Part shown: one piece after another, positions 16,094-23,832 of the stretch
Numbering within the stretch: the first letter of the stretch is position 1
How the letters are laid out: each line of letters opens with the position of its first letter
NCBI GenBank assembly: GCA_003557545.1
Contig: PWOD01000062.1
Location: forward strand, 1 to 30,062
Length of the DNA stretch: 30,062 nucleotides
From: a bacterium
Lineage (GTDB): Bacteria > T1Sed10-126
Direction: 5' to 3'
Notes under the pieces: model-generated
The model's database searches: none
Told to the model about the DNA's origin: nothing
The model's input: the letters and a program-made list of their open reading frames with translations, nothing else
Position numbers and translations under genes: made by a program

Positions 16094-16534
16094 ATGTTTG
16101 GTGCAATCAATAGTTCGGCTTCAGGGTTAACGGCAGAACGTCTGCGGATGGATACAATAGCTGATAATTTAGCCAATGCTAATACTACCCGGACAGAAGA
16201 TGGTGGTCCTTATATGCGGAAGGTTGTGCAGCTTGAACCCCGCCGGGAACAGTTAAATAATTTTCCCTCGTTTGCCCGCCATTTTAAACCGCAAACAATC
16301 GCCGGGCGGGGTGTGCGAGCCGTGGGAATAGTTGAAGCTGAGGGCGACCCCAGAAGAAAGTTTGACCCGGACCATCCGGATGCAAATGAGGATGGACATC
16401 TGTTGATGCCGAATGTTGATCCAATCAAAGAGATGGTAGATATGATGACTGCCACCAGGGCGTATCAGGCTAATGTGACTGCAATAGAATCGGCCAAAAC
16501 TATGTTTAATAGTGCTCTCGATATTGCTACATGA
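16094..16534 (+). CDS. flgC: Flagellar proximal rod protein FlgC
   Basis: Secreted proximal rod subunit (146 aa). The N-terminal motif MDTIADNLANANTTRTEDGG lies near residues 17-36, and the C-terminal helix contains PIKEMVDMMTATRAYQANV with the family's RAYQANV signature. The ATG at 16094 has AAAGGA about 12 bases upstream. The length is standard. A 114-base gap to fliE holds a promoter-like site. Confidence 0.95.
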   Translation: MFGAINSSASGLTAERLRMDTIADNLANANTTRTEDGGPYMRKVVQLEPRREQLNNFPSFARHFKPQTIAGRGVRAVGIVEAEGDPRRKFDPDHPDANEDGHLLMPNVDPIKEMVDMMTATRAYQANVTAIESAKTMFNSALDIAT

Positions 16535-16568
16535 TCAGAATGATTTTTCTGCCAGCCTAAGAAAAGGT

Positions 16569-16597
16569 TTGACGGGTATAGTTCTTAATAGTAAAAT
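16569..16597 (+). promoter_or_regulatory. Candidate SigA promoter before fliE
   Basis: TTGACG (16569-16574), 17 bases, TAAAAT (16592-16597): five of six matches in each element with optimal spacing. It lies in the flgC-fliE gap and would give a leader of about 45 bases to fliE. It suggests that fliE onward can be transcribed apart from flgBC. Confidence 0.5.
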
Positions 16598-16648
16598 GTA
16601 GCTTGAAGTTAACTGGTGCTACAATTCTATCGATTGGAATTGGAGGGG

Positions 16649-16972
16649 ATGGAGTTGAGGTTACCAGGCGATTTGGTTTCCCTGACGCCACAAAGAAGTT
16701 TGTCACAACAACGGGATAGTGTACCCACCGATAATTCTTCCACCAGAAAACTTACGGATGATTTTGCCGTTTTTTTGCGTGACAGTCTTAACCAGGTTGA
16801 GACCAGCCAGAGGGATGCCCAGGAGAAGATGCGACTTTTTGCTGCTGGTGAAATAGATGATGTGCATGATGTAACAATCGCTCAGCAAAAAGCACAACTG
16901 GGTCTGAGACTGACGACAATTGTTAGGAATAAATTAATTGAGGCTTATGAACGGCTTTCACAGATGCAGTAA
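16649..16972 (+). CDS. fliE: Flagellar hook-basal body protein FliE
   Basis: Small export-gate/rod adaptor (about 107 aa) linking the MS ring to the rod. The C-terminal half is highly typical: FLRDSLNQVETSQRDA, LFAAGEIDDVHDVTIAQQKA and LTTIVRNKLIEAYERL. The start is ambiguous. ATG at 16649 touches a GGAGGGG run, TTG at 16655 has that run at an ideal distance (6 bases), and a GTG at 16616 would add 11 residues without a ribosome site. All give a protein near the usual 100 residues. fliF starts about 40 bases downstream. Confidence 0.92.
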   Translation: MELRLPGDLVSLTPQRSLSQQRDSVPTDNSSTRKLTDDFAVFLRDSLNQVETSQRDAQEKMRLFAAGEIDDVHDVTIAQQKAQLGLRLTTIVRNKLIEAYERLSQMQ

Positions 16973-17013
16973 ATTTCGACTTTATTAAGTTGTGAATGGG
17001 AGTGGGAAATATC

Positions 17014-18624
17014 ATGCCGGAAATATTTTCCCAGATTTGGGAACGTTTTCTTGAGTTCTGGGGCGGATTGTCCCAGCGTAATCAGGTTATTTTAGTGTTA
17101 ATTCTGGCAGTAACTGTATCGATTGTTTCGATCCTGATTTACTGGTCTGTTCAACCCCAGTGGGTAACCCTCTATAATCGTGAACTTGATCTGCGTGAGG
17201 CCTCTCAAATTGCTGCTGAACTGGATGATATGGGAGTTCCTTACAGGTTGGAAAGGTCTATTGTGAAGGTGCCGCTGGGTCGGGTCGATGAACTGCGGTT
17301 GCAGCTGGCAGAAGCTGATATATTACCCCAGACATCGGTGGGTTTTGAAATTTTTGAAGAGGGCGGCATCGGGATAACTAATTTTGAACGGCAGATGCGT
17401 TATAAACGGGCCCTGGAAGGAAGTCTTGAACGGGCCATTATATCCAATCCTGATATTAGAAATGCTACGGTAAATATTGCTCTTCCTCGGGATGAGATAC
17501 TTTTCAAAGAGGATAAAGAACCGGTTACTGCTTCGGTGAAGCTGCAGGTTGCTCCCTTTACCGAGCTGGAACAGAGGTCGATTGACGGAATCGTTAATCT
17601 TGTGGCTTATGGTGTTGTAGGTCTGGAAAAGGATAATGTTGTAATAATGGACCAGCACAATCGGACTCTTACCGATATTGATAGTACCGATATGGCGGCG
17701 ATCAAGCAGGTACAGCAGCTGGAGGTTATACGGCAGATAGAAAATAAGCTGGAACAGCAGATTCATAATTCGTTGGGTCGTGTTTTGACCCGTGATCGAC
17801 TGGCTGTTGCGGTTAATGTTGAGATGGATTTTGATCGAGTTGAGGAGCAGATTACTGAATATCGTCAGCCGGTTGATGAGTTTGGGCAGTATGTTGACCA
17901 GTTGCGTCAGCGGGAACAGCTGGAATCTCGCGAATTAAGGGGATGGGATGTTCAGCCCGGTGGTGAGGCCGGTGTGGAAAGCAATGTTCCTGGTTATGAG
18001 ATGGAAGATGAGCAGATGACTGAATACCAGGAAGAAAAAACTATGGTTGATTATTATGCTGACAAGAGTATTCGCAACATTGTCCGGGATCCGGCGATCA
18101 AGAGACTTTCAGCCGTAGTAAGTGTCGATGGACGGCATCGGACCGAGCTGGATGAAGAAACCGGGCAGATTGTTGAACTTTATGAAGAACCCACAGAACA
18201 AGAGATTGATAATATACGTAATATGGCTCAGGCTGCAGTGGGGTTTGATGAAGACCGGGGAGATAGAGTTGAAGTCTCTTATTTCCGGTTTGATCGCGAA
18301 GCTGAAGTGAGACAGAGGTTGGAGGAGCAGCGTCAGCGTGAGTTTCGCCGGCAGGTAATATATTTTACCTTGATTGCTCTGGGAATAACCTTTTTTATCT
18401 CCGGTCTGCTGTTGCTCTGGCAGCGCCATCGGCGGCTTAAGGCGGAGGAGGAGCTGGCCGCGGCGGAAGAGGAGTTTGGACTTCCCGCGCGTGAAATGAT
18501 GGCTCGGGTTTCCGTCGAAGATCAGGAGCAGGAACGGATTGTTAAGCGGGTTCGTGATACAATTGAAGATAGTCCTGAAACTGCTGCACTGGTCTTGAGA
18601 AGCTGGTTTGTTGAGGAGATTTAA
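17014..18624 (+). CDS. fliF: Flagellar MS-ring protein FliF
   Basis: Inner-membrane ring protein (536 aa) on which the flagellum is built. First membrane helix about residues 24-45 (VILVLILAVTVSIVSILIYW). Two YscJ/ring-building domains follow: VTLYNRELDLREASQIAAEL, then FERQMRYKRALEGSLERAI and VNIALPRD. The second helix is near 447-467 (TLIALGITFFISGLLLLW). The C-terminal FliG-binding tail has RIVKRVRDTIEDSPETAALV, ending in a tryptophan-containing LRSWFVEEI. The ATG at 17014 has GTGGGA six bases upstream and is preferred over the ATG at 16996. The middle linker (about 290-345) is very acidic and glutamine-rich. 87 bases separate it from fliG. Confidence 0.95.
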   Translation: MPEIFSQIWERFLEFWGGLSQRNQVILVLILAVTVSIVSILIYWSVQPQWVTLYNRELDLREASQIAAELDDMGVPYRLERSIVKVPLGRVDELRLQLAEADILPQTSVGFEIFEEGGIGITNFERQMRYKRALEGSLERAIISNPDIRNATVNIALPRDEILFKEDKEPVTASVKLQVAPFTELEQRSIDGIVNLVAYGVVGLEKDNVVIMDQHNRTLTDIDSTDMAAIKQVQQLEVIRQIENKLEQQIHNSLGRVLTRDRLAVAVNVEMDFDRVEEQITEYRQPVDEFGQYVDQLRQREQLESRELRGWDVQPGGEAGVESNVPGYEMEDEQMTEYQEEKTMVDYYADKSIRNIVRDPAIKRLSAVVSVDGRHRTELDEETGQIVELYEEPTEQEIDNIRNMAQAAVGFDEDRGDRVEVSYFRFDREAEVRQRLEEQRQREFRRQVIYFTLIALGITFFISGLLLLWQRHRRLKAEEELAAAEEEFGLPAREMMARVSVEDQEQERIVKRVRDTIEDSPETAALVLRSWFVEEI

Positions 18625-18711
18625 CTGGGTGGTACCGGTTGCATTTTTTGCTTAAATATGACATATTATTAAGAGAATTAAAGATGCCGTTTTTAATTAG
18701 GAGGTAGTTTG

Positions 18712-19725
18712 ATGGTAGATTTTGTTGATACTATGAGAGGTCTTCGAAAAACAGCCATCCTCCTGGTTAGCCTTGGTTCGGAAGCCTCGGCAGAAATATT
18801 TAAACATTTGAGTGATAAAGAGGTCGAAAAGATCAGTCTTGAGATAGCCCGGTTGGATACAATCGACTCCGAGGAGCGTAAAGCTGTCCTGGAGGAGTTT
18901 GAAGAGATGTTGAAGGCACAGGAGTATATCGACCAGGGCGGAATGGAAGCGGCAAAAAATATTTTAACAAAAGCTCTTGGTGGCGATAAAGCCAGTGATA
19001 TTCTGGACCGTCTAACTTCGGCTCACGAAGTTAGACCGTTTGAGTTTATCAGACATGCCGACCCGGATCATATTCTGAATTTCATACAGGGAGAACATCC
19101 CCAGACAATTGCTCTTGTCCTGGCCTATCTGGATAGTGAAATATCCTCCGAAATACTTCAATCCCTACCCCCCGATTTTCAGCCGGAGGTTTCCAAAAGA
19201 ATTGCTACAATGAATCGAACCTCACCGGAAATGATTCGGGAAGTGGAAAGAGTGCTGGAACGCAAATTGTCCTCTCTTGTCGATCAGGATTATACTTCAA
19301 CCGGTGGCATTGAAACCCTTGTCAACCTGCTTAATGATGCTGATCGTTCCACAGAAAAAAGTATTCTTGAAAAACTCGAAAAAGAGGATCCCCAGCTGGC
19401 CGAGGAAATTCGACGGCAGCTATTTATCTTTGAAGATATTACTAAACTTGATGATTCATCGGTTCAGCGAATATTACGTGAAGTTGATCAGGATGAACTG
19501 GCCCTGGCTTTGAAGGGTGTGGATGATGAGGTAAAAGGTAAGATCTTTGGCAATATGAGTAAACGAGCTGCCGGTATGATTAAAGAAGAATTAGAGTATA
19601 TGGGCCCGGTTAGAATGCGCGATGTTGAGGAGGCCCAGCAGCAGATCGTCAATGTAATTCGCCGGTTGGAGGAGGAAGGAGCAATTGTTGTTATACGTGG
19701 GGGGGGTGAAGAGATAATTGCCTGA
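18712..19725 (+). CDS. fliG: Flagellar motor switch protein FliG
   Basis: Rotor protein (337 aa) at the cytoplasmic face of the MS ring; it binds FliF, FliM and the stator MotA and generates torque. The ATG at 18712 follows AGGAGGT by 6 bases. Visible: N-terminal domain (RKTAILLVSLGSEASAEIFK), the middle-domain EHPQTIALVLAYL motif, TGGIETLVNLLN, and the C-terminal torque domain with charged residues in RILREVDQDELALALKGVDD and SKRAAGMIKEELEYMGPV. The length is standard. fliH begins within the last 8 bases of this gene. Confidence 0.96.
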   Translation: MVDFVDTMRGLRKTAILLVSLGSEASAEIFKHLSDKEVEKISLEIARLDTIDSEERKAVLEEFEEMLKAQEYIDQGGMEAAKNILTKALGGDKASDILDRLTSAHEVRPFEFIRHADPDHILNFIQGEHPQTIALVLAYLDSEISSEILQSLPPDFQPEVSKRIATMNRTSPEMIREVERVLERKLSSLVDQDYTSTGGIETLVNLLNDADRSTEKSILEKLEKEDPQLAEEIRRQLFIFEDITKLDDSSVQRILREVDQDELALALKGVDDEVKGKIFGNMSKRAAGMIKEELEYMGPVRMRDVEEAQQQIVNVIRRLEEEGAIVVIRGGGEEIIA

Positions 19726-20557
19726 TAAACTGTATAAATCGAGCCAGATAAAAGATTATTCTGGCGGTATGATAATTACCAACCTTGGGCCTGAAGAAAA
19801 AATTGCCGGAAATGTTCTTAAGAGTATTAAGCAGCAGATCAAGGAATCCCGGGAGGAGTTGCGGGAGGTAAAAGAAGAGATAACCAGGCGTAAGCAGGAG
19901 GCTGGCAGCTGTAAACAGGAGATTATTCAGGAGGCTGAAACTGAGGCGGAAAATATTCTGCAAGCAGCTGAAAAACAGAAAAAAACTACTGAGGAGCAGG
20001 CAGAGCAGATTAAATCAGAGGCTCAGGATAAGGCTGATGAACTGCTGGCAGAGCGGGAGCAGCTGGTGGATAAAGCCCGCCAGGAGGGGTATGATGAAGG
20101 GTATGAAGATGGTTGGGAAAAGGCCCGGCGGGAGACCGCTGAATTACTGGAACATAGCAAATCGATTGTAGAAGAGGCTCGGAGAGAAAAACATGCGGTT
20201 GTCGCGGCTCATAAGCAGGAGTTAATCGAGCTGGCCGGGATTATGGCGGAGAAGATTGTGAGGACTAAAATATCGCTGGATAGCCAGGTTGGGGTTCGGG
20301 TGATAGAAGCAGCATTGCAGGAGATCTCCGACGTTAAACAGATAACCTTGCTGTTGAATCCGGCGGATTATGAGATAGTAACTGAAATAGTCGATGATTT
20401 CAGGGACTCTCATCCCAGTCTGGAAGAGATTACCCTTTCTCCAGATTCTAATATGGATCGGGGTGGCTGTCGGATAAAAGCTGATTATGGGGATATCGAT
20501 GGAACTATCAGAGGTCAGCTTGAACATTATACTGATCAACTTCGAGATCAACTTTAA
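19718..20557 (+). CDS. fliH: Flagellar assembly protein FliH
   Basis: Cytoplasmic regulator of the export ATPase FliI (279 aa), related to stator subunits of rotary ATPases. It starts at a TTG inside the fliG end, with a GAAGAG site upstream. The first two thirds are a charged, Lys/Glu/Gln-rich coiled coil (about 25-165), containing the glycine-repeat GYDEGYEDGWEKAR (about 127-140) typical of FliH. The C-terminal globular part includes ELAGIMAEKIVRTKI and LLLNPADYEIV, then a DRGGCRIKADYGDIDGTI segment that matches the family end. It is followed by a small inverted repeat and fliI. Confidence 0.92.
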   Translation: MPDKLYKSSQIKDYSGGMIITNLGPEEKIAGNVLKSIKQQIKESREELREVKEEITRRKQEAGSCKQEIIQEAETEAENILQAAEKQKKTTEEQAEQIKSEAQDKADELLAEREQLVDKARQEGYDEGYEDGWEKARRETAELLEHSKSIVEEARREKHAVVAAHKQELIELAGIMAEKIVRTKISLDSQVGVRVIEAALQEISDVKQITLLLNPADYEIVTEIVDDFRDSHPSLEEITLSPDSNMDRGGCRIKADYGDIDGTIRGQLEHYTDQLRDQL

Positions 20558-20559
20558 AC

Positions 20560-20577
20560 CTGAAACGTTAATTTCAG
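20560..20577. repeat. Small inverted repeat between fliH and fliI
   Basis: CTGAAA, loop CGTTAA, TTTCAG: a perfect 6-bp stem three bases after the fliH stop. It has no T-run, so it does not look like a terminator. It may be a transcript stability or processing hairpin, or chance. Confidence 0.25.
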
Positions 20578-20623
20578 ATAAAATTAAATTTAAGTTGCAA
20601 CAAAAAATCTGCTTTGGGATGGT

Positions 20624-21985
20624 ATGGAATTGGTTGATAAGATCTGGCAGCAACCGGTCGTAACAGCTGAAAAAATCTGGTCTAAAAACCCCGGCTTTCG
20701 CAGAATCGGACGGGTTAGACAGGCTCGTGATGTAACCGTTGAATCGGTTGGGCCTCCCGCTTCAATGGGCGATCTTTGTTGGATCGAAACGGAGGATGGG
20801 GAACGAACCCAGGCTGAGGTTATTGGTATTGAAGAGGAGCTGTTGACCTTAATGCCGGTGGGTGAGGTTCAGGGTATAAGCAGTCGGAGCCGTGTTATCG
20901 CTACCGGTGATTCTTTTAAGATACTGGCGGGCGACCATCTGCTGGGCAGGGTGGTCGACGGACTGGGAAACCCGATGGATGCCGGCCCCCCTTTTACCGG
21001 AGGGACTGCCCTCCCCGTTTACCGGAAACCGCCTTCCAGCCTTTACCGGCAGCGAGTTACTGAGCCTCTGGCCAGCGGGGTTCGGGCAATTGACGGTTGT
21101 TTAACCATCGGTCGGGGGCAGAGAATTGGTGTTTTTAGTGGTAGCGGGGTTGGTAAGAGTACTCTTCTGGGGATGATTGCCCGTTATACCGACGCAGATG
21201 TTAATGTTGTTGCTCTGGTGGGTGAGCGGCGTCGTGAGGTGCGGGATTTTATTGTTAAAAACCTTGATCGTGAAACCCGTCAAAAAACAGTTCTTGTCGT
21301 CGCCACCAGTGATGAGCCCCCTTTGCTGAGAAAACGCTCAGCTTTTATTGCAACAACGATTGCCGAGTATTTTCGTGATCAGGGTAAAGATGTGATGTTG
21401 ATGATGGATTCGGTGACCCGGGTAGCATGGGCCCAACGGGAGATAGGTCTTGCTCGCAACGAACCGCCCGCCAACCGGGCTTTTCCTCCCTCTGTTTTTA
21501 CTTTTCTTCCCCGTCTGCTGGAACGTAGTGGAGCCGGGCAGGAGGGAACCATAACAGGTATATATTCTGTGCTGGTTGAAGGGGATGATATGAATGAACC
21601 GATCTCTGATGCGGTTCGGGGAATTCTGGACGGCCATATTAGTTTGAGCCGCGATCTTTCCAATCGAGGTCACTATCCGGCGGTAGATATTTTAGAAAGT
21701 GTTAGCCGGGTGATGGTTGATGTGACATCAGAGGAACATCAGCAGGCTGCCAAACGTTTAAAAGAGGCTGTTTCTATCTATCGTGATGCTGAAGATTTGA
21801 TTAATATTGGAGCTTATGAGCGGGGTAGCAACAAAAAAATTGATTTCGCTCTGGATAATATCGAGGGAATAAATAATTTTTTGCAGCAGGGTATGTGGGA
21901 AACTACAGCTTACGAACAGACAGTTAAAAATTTAAAAGGACTGTTTGAATCAGACGCGGGCGCCCTCGAAACGGATGAACAATAA
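20624..21985 (+). CDS. fliI: Flagellum-specific ATPase FliI
   Basis: Export ATPase (453 aa) that drives substrate docking and unfolding at the flagellar type III gate; homologous to F1-ATPase beta. Walker A is SGSGVGKST (about 172-180) and Walker B is VMLMMD (about 257-262). Also seen are RVAWAQREIGLARNEPP, SVFTFLPRLLERSGAGQ, GDDMNEPISDAVRGILDGHI and LSNRGHYPAVDIL, all typical of FliI rather than F1. The ATG at 20624 has GGGATGG upstream. fliJ overlaps its stop by one base (TAATG), so the chaperone is translationally coupled. Confidence 0.97.
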   Translation: MELVDKIWQQPVVTAEKIWSKNPGFRRIGRVRQARDVTVESVGPPASMGDLCWIETEDGERTQAEVIGIEEELLTLMPVGEVQGISSRSRVIATGDSFKILAGDHLLGRVVDGLGNPMDAGPPFTGGTALPVYRKPPSSLYRQRVTEPLASGVRAIDGCLTIGRGQRIGVFSGSGVGKSTLLGMIARYTDADVNVVALVGERRREVRDFIVKNLDRETRQKTVLVVATSDEPPLLRKRSAFIATTIAEYFRDQGKDVMLMMDSVTRVAWAQREIGLARNEPPANRAFPPSVFTFLPRLLERSGAGQEGTITGIYSVLVEGDDMNEPISDAVRGILDGHISLSRDLSNRGHYPAVDILESVSRVMVDVTSEEHQQAAKRLKEAVSIYRDAEDLINIGAYERGSNKKIDFALDNIEGINNFLQQGMWETTAYEQTVKNLKGLFESDAGALETDEQ

Positions 21986-22440
21986 TGGCTTTTGAATTCA
22001 GGTATCAACGGGTACTGGATGTCAGAAATATTGAGGAACAGGTGGAGCTGGGAGAGTTTGGAAAAATCCAAAAAAAAGTTTCCAGCGAACAAAAAAAGCT
22101 GGACAGTCTAAATGATGAGATTCAAAAAAACCTTCAGAAATCTCGTCAGATTTTTGATGGACGGATCAACCGGCAGTATTTTTTACAGCAGCAGAGTTAT
22201 CTGAACTTTTTGGAAAAAAGTTTTTTGCAACAAAAAAATATTGTAAAAAAATGGCGACAAAAATTACAGAAACAACGTCAGAGGTTGATTGAAGCCAGTC
22301 AACGGAAGAAGGTTCTTGAAAAACTTAAAGAAAAAAAGCTACAGCAGTTCCAGGAAAAGCTTCAGCTGGAGGAACAAAAGATAGTTAATGAAGTCGGGAC
22401 CCGCTCTTTTTTCCGCCACCAGCATCGGGAGGGAAGTTGA
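21985..22440 (+). CDS. fliJ: Flagellar export protein FliJ
   Basis: Small soluble coiled-coil protein (151 aa) that sits in the centre of the FliI hexamer and acts as an export chaperone. It begins FEFRYQRVLDVRNIEE, the usual FliJ opening, and is almost wholly a Lys/Gln/Glu-rich helix with a heptad pattern. The ATG shares one base with the fliI stop. Its end abuts the next gene within a few bases. It is identified by position, length and the opening motif, since the family is poorly conserved. Confidence 0.9.
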   Translation: MAFEFRYQRVLDVRNIEEQVELGEFGKIQKKVSSEQKKLDSLNDEIQKNLQKSRQIFDGRINRQYFLQQQSYLNFLEKSFLQQKNIVKKWRQKLQKQRQRLIEASQRKKVLEKLKEKKLQQFQEKLQLEEQKIVNEVGTRSFFRHQHREGS

Positions 22441-22442
22441 TC

Positions 22443-23024
22443 ATGCTCCGGGAAATAAATAATATTTTTCAGAAAATTTCTCAGTTACGTTCGGAAATAG
22501 ACCAGATTAAAAATCTGCCGAGCAGGATGGCTGGAACTTTCCCCCAAAGAAGCCGACCGTCAGAGCCAGTGCAACAGTCCCGGTTTAGCTCGACTCTGCA
22601 GGAAAAGCTTCCTTCGGGAGAGCTGGATATCGACCGGGTGATAACGGAAGCCAGTCATCAGGAAGATATGGAGGAGGAGCTGATCAGGGCGGTGATTCAG
22701 ATTGAATCAGGATTTGATCCTGAGGCAGTCAGTCATCGAGGGGCAAGAGGATTGATGCAGTTGATGCCTGGAACTGCTGCTGAACTGGGGGTGGATCCGG
22801 ATAATCCCGCCGAGAATATTATGGGTGGGACTCGCTACCTCAGTTCGATGTTGCATCGGTTCGGAAATTTAGAGGAGGCGCTGGCAGCTTATAATGCGGG
22901 TCCACGTAATGTCGAAACCTATCAGGGGATTCCACCTTTCAGGGAGACAGAAAATTATGTTAAACAGGTACTGGATAGATACCGAAAATTAAAAGAGGAC
23001 GCAGCTTTACCGGGGGAGCAGTGA
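22443..23024 (+). CDS. Lytic transglycosylase (SLT domain) within the flagellar operon
   Basis: Peptidoglycan-cleaving enzyme (193 aa) that probably opens the wall for the rod. The first roughly 60 residues are a linker with a short helix and no obvious signal peptide. The SLT domain then shows the catalytic glutamate near residue 88 in AVIQIESGFDPEAVSHRGA, RGLMQLMPGTAAELGV, NIMGGTRYLSSMLHRFG and ALAAYNAGPRNVETY. The ATG at 22443 and a TTG at 22437 are both possible; GGGAGGGAAG precedes them. Absence of a signal peptide suggests export through the flagellar apparatus or a non-classical route (inference). In B. subtilis no such gene lies between fliJ and ylxF. Confidence 0.9.
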   Translation: MLREINNIFQKISQLRSEIDQIKNLPSRMAGTFPQRSRPSEPVQQSRFSSTLQEKLPSGELDIDRVITEASHQEDMEEELIRAVIQIESGFDPEAVSHRGARGLMQLMPGTAAELGVDPDNPAENIMGGTRYLSSMLHRFGNLEEALAAYNAGPRNVETYQGIPPFRETENYVKQVLDRYRKLKEDAALPGEQ

Positions 23025-23068
23025 GTGAGTATTGTTATGAAATTATTTTTTTGTCAGGGATCTGAAAA

Positions 23069-23671
23069 ATGACTTTTTTTAATCAGCAGAGTGGACGTGT
23101 CGGGATTATCTTTCTTCTCGTTATAGTTCTGCTTTCTTTACTTGTTGGTGGACTTTATATGTTGGACAGAATGGATCTGGTTGACGGTGAAAGGGTTATT
23201 TATTCGACAGCTATGCGTATTCCGGTGGTTAGAGATTATCTGGTTCCCACTCCGTTAACTGAACTTGAGCTCCAGGAAAACCGGCTTAGAGAGTTGGAAA
23301 ATATGCTGGCCCGCCGTGAAGCTCAGTTGGATAGTCAACGGCGTTCTCTGGAGGGTAGGGAGTCTGAACTTGATAGACGGTTCGCTGATGTTGAACGGCT
23401 GGAAGATCGAATCGAAGAGCGTGAGAGGGCATTGCTGGAACGTCAGCGACGGTTTGATGAAGTTGAAGAGAGATTTGTCTATCTGGCCAGTCTTTATGAA
23501 GGGATGCCACCGGCTGAAGCGGCCGCCCGGATTAATGATATAGATGATGATCAGATAGTGATCGCGCTATTACAAAGAATGGAACGGCGCACAGTTAGTT
23601 TTATTCTTACCAATCTTGAACCGGAGCGGGTTGCCCGGATAACCAGGAAGATTGCCAACTCCCCCGGTTGA
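23069..23671 (+). CDS. ylxF: MotE/YlxF-like membrane coiled-coil protein
   Basis: A 200-residue protein with one N-terminal membrane helix (about 11-33) and an extracytoplasmic part. A long coiled coil (about 65-135; ELENMLARREAQLDSQRR) is followed by a small domain (about 140-196; ASLYEGMPPAEAAARIND and ALLQRMERRTVSFILTNL) resembling the N-terminal domain of MgtE and of the motility protein MotE. Position between fliJ and fliK is that of ylxF in Bacillus, whose role is unclear; MotE in alphaproteobacteria chaperones the stator protein MotC. The product could therefore be a periplasmic-side stabiliser of stator or basal body, but this is inference. Confidence 0.82.
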   Translation: MTFFNQQSGRVGIIFLLVIVLLSLLVGGLYMLDRMDLVDGERVIYSTAMRIPVVRDYLVPTPLTELELQENRLRELENMLARREAQLDSQRRSLEGRESELDRRFADVERLEDRIEERERALLERQRRFDEVEERFVYLASLYEGMPPAEAAARINDIDDDQIVIALLQRMERRTVSFILTNLEPERVARITRKIANSPG

Positions 23672-23832
23672 TACTGTTCCTGATCGATCTGTTTTCCTGA
23701 ACTATACCTATCCCAAAAAATCTTATAAAGTTTTTTTAAGTCATCGTCGAAACTGGGATTAGGACTATTATTACAGCAGATTATTGACAGACTATTTAAT
23801 ACACTACTTAAATGCACCAGGAGAAATCGTCC
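23672..23832. other. Short non-coding gap before fliK
   Basis: No gene. An A6-TCTT-ATA-AAG-T7 stretch (23714-23737) is AT-rich and can form only a weak hairpin. TTGACA occurs at 23784, but the only -10 candidates (TTAAAT, TACTTA) would start RNA inside the ribosome site of fliK, so I do not call a promoter. Confidence 0.4.

Noticed and set aside
18630-18643. TGGTACCGGTTGC resembling a sigma-54 promoter before fliG
   Set aside because: The GG and GC are separated by 8 bases, not the required 10, and the site sits in a short operon gap with its own ribosome site.
23784-23813. TTGACA and TTAAAT as a promoter of fliK
   Set aside because: RNA would begin at about 23820, within the AGGAG ribosome site of the TTG start, so it could not serve fliK.
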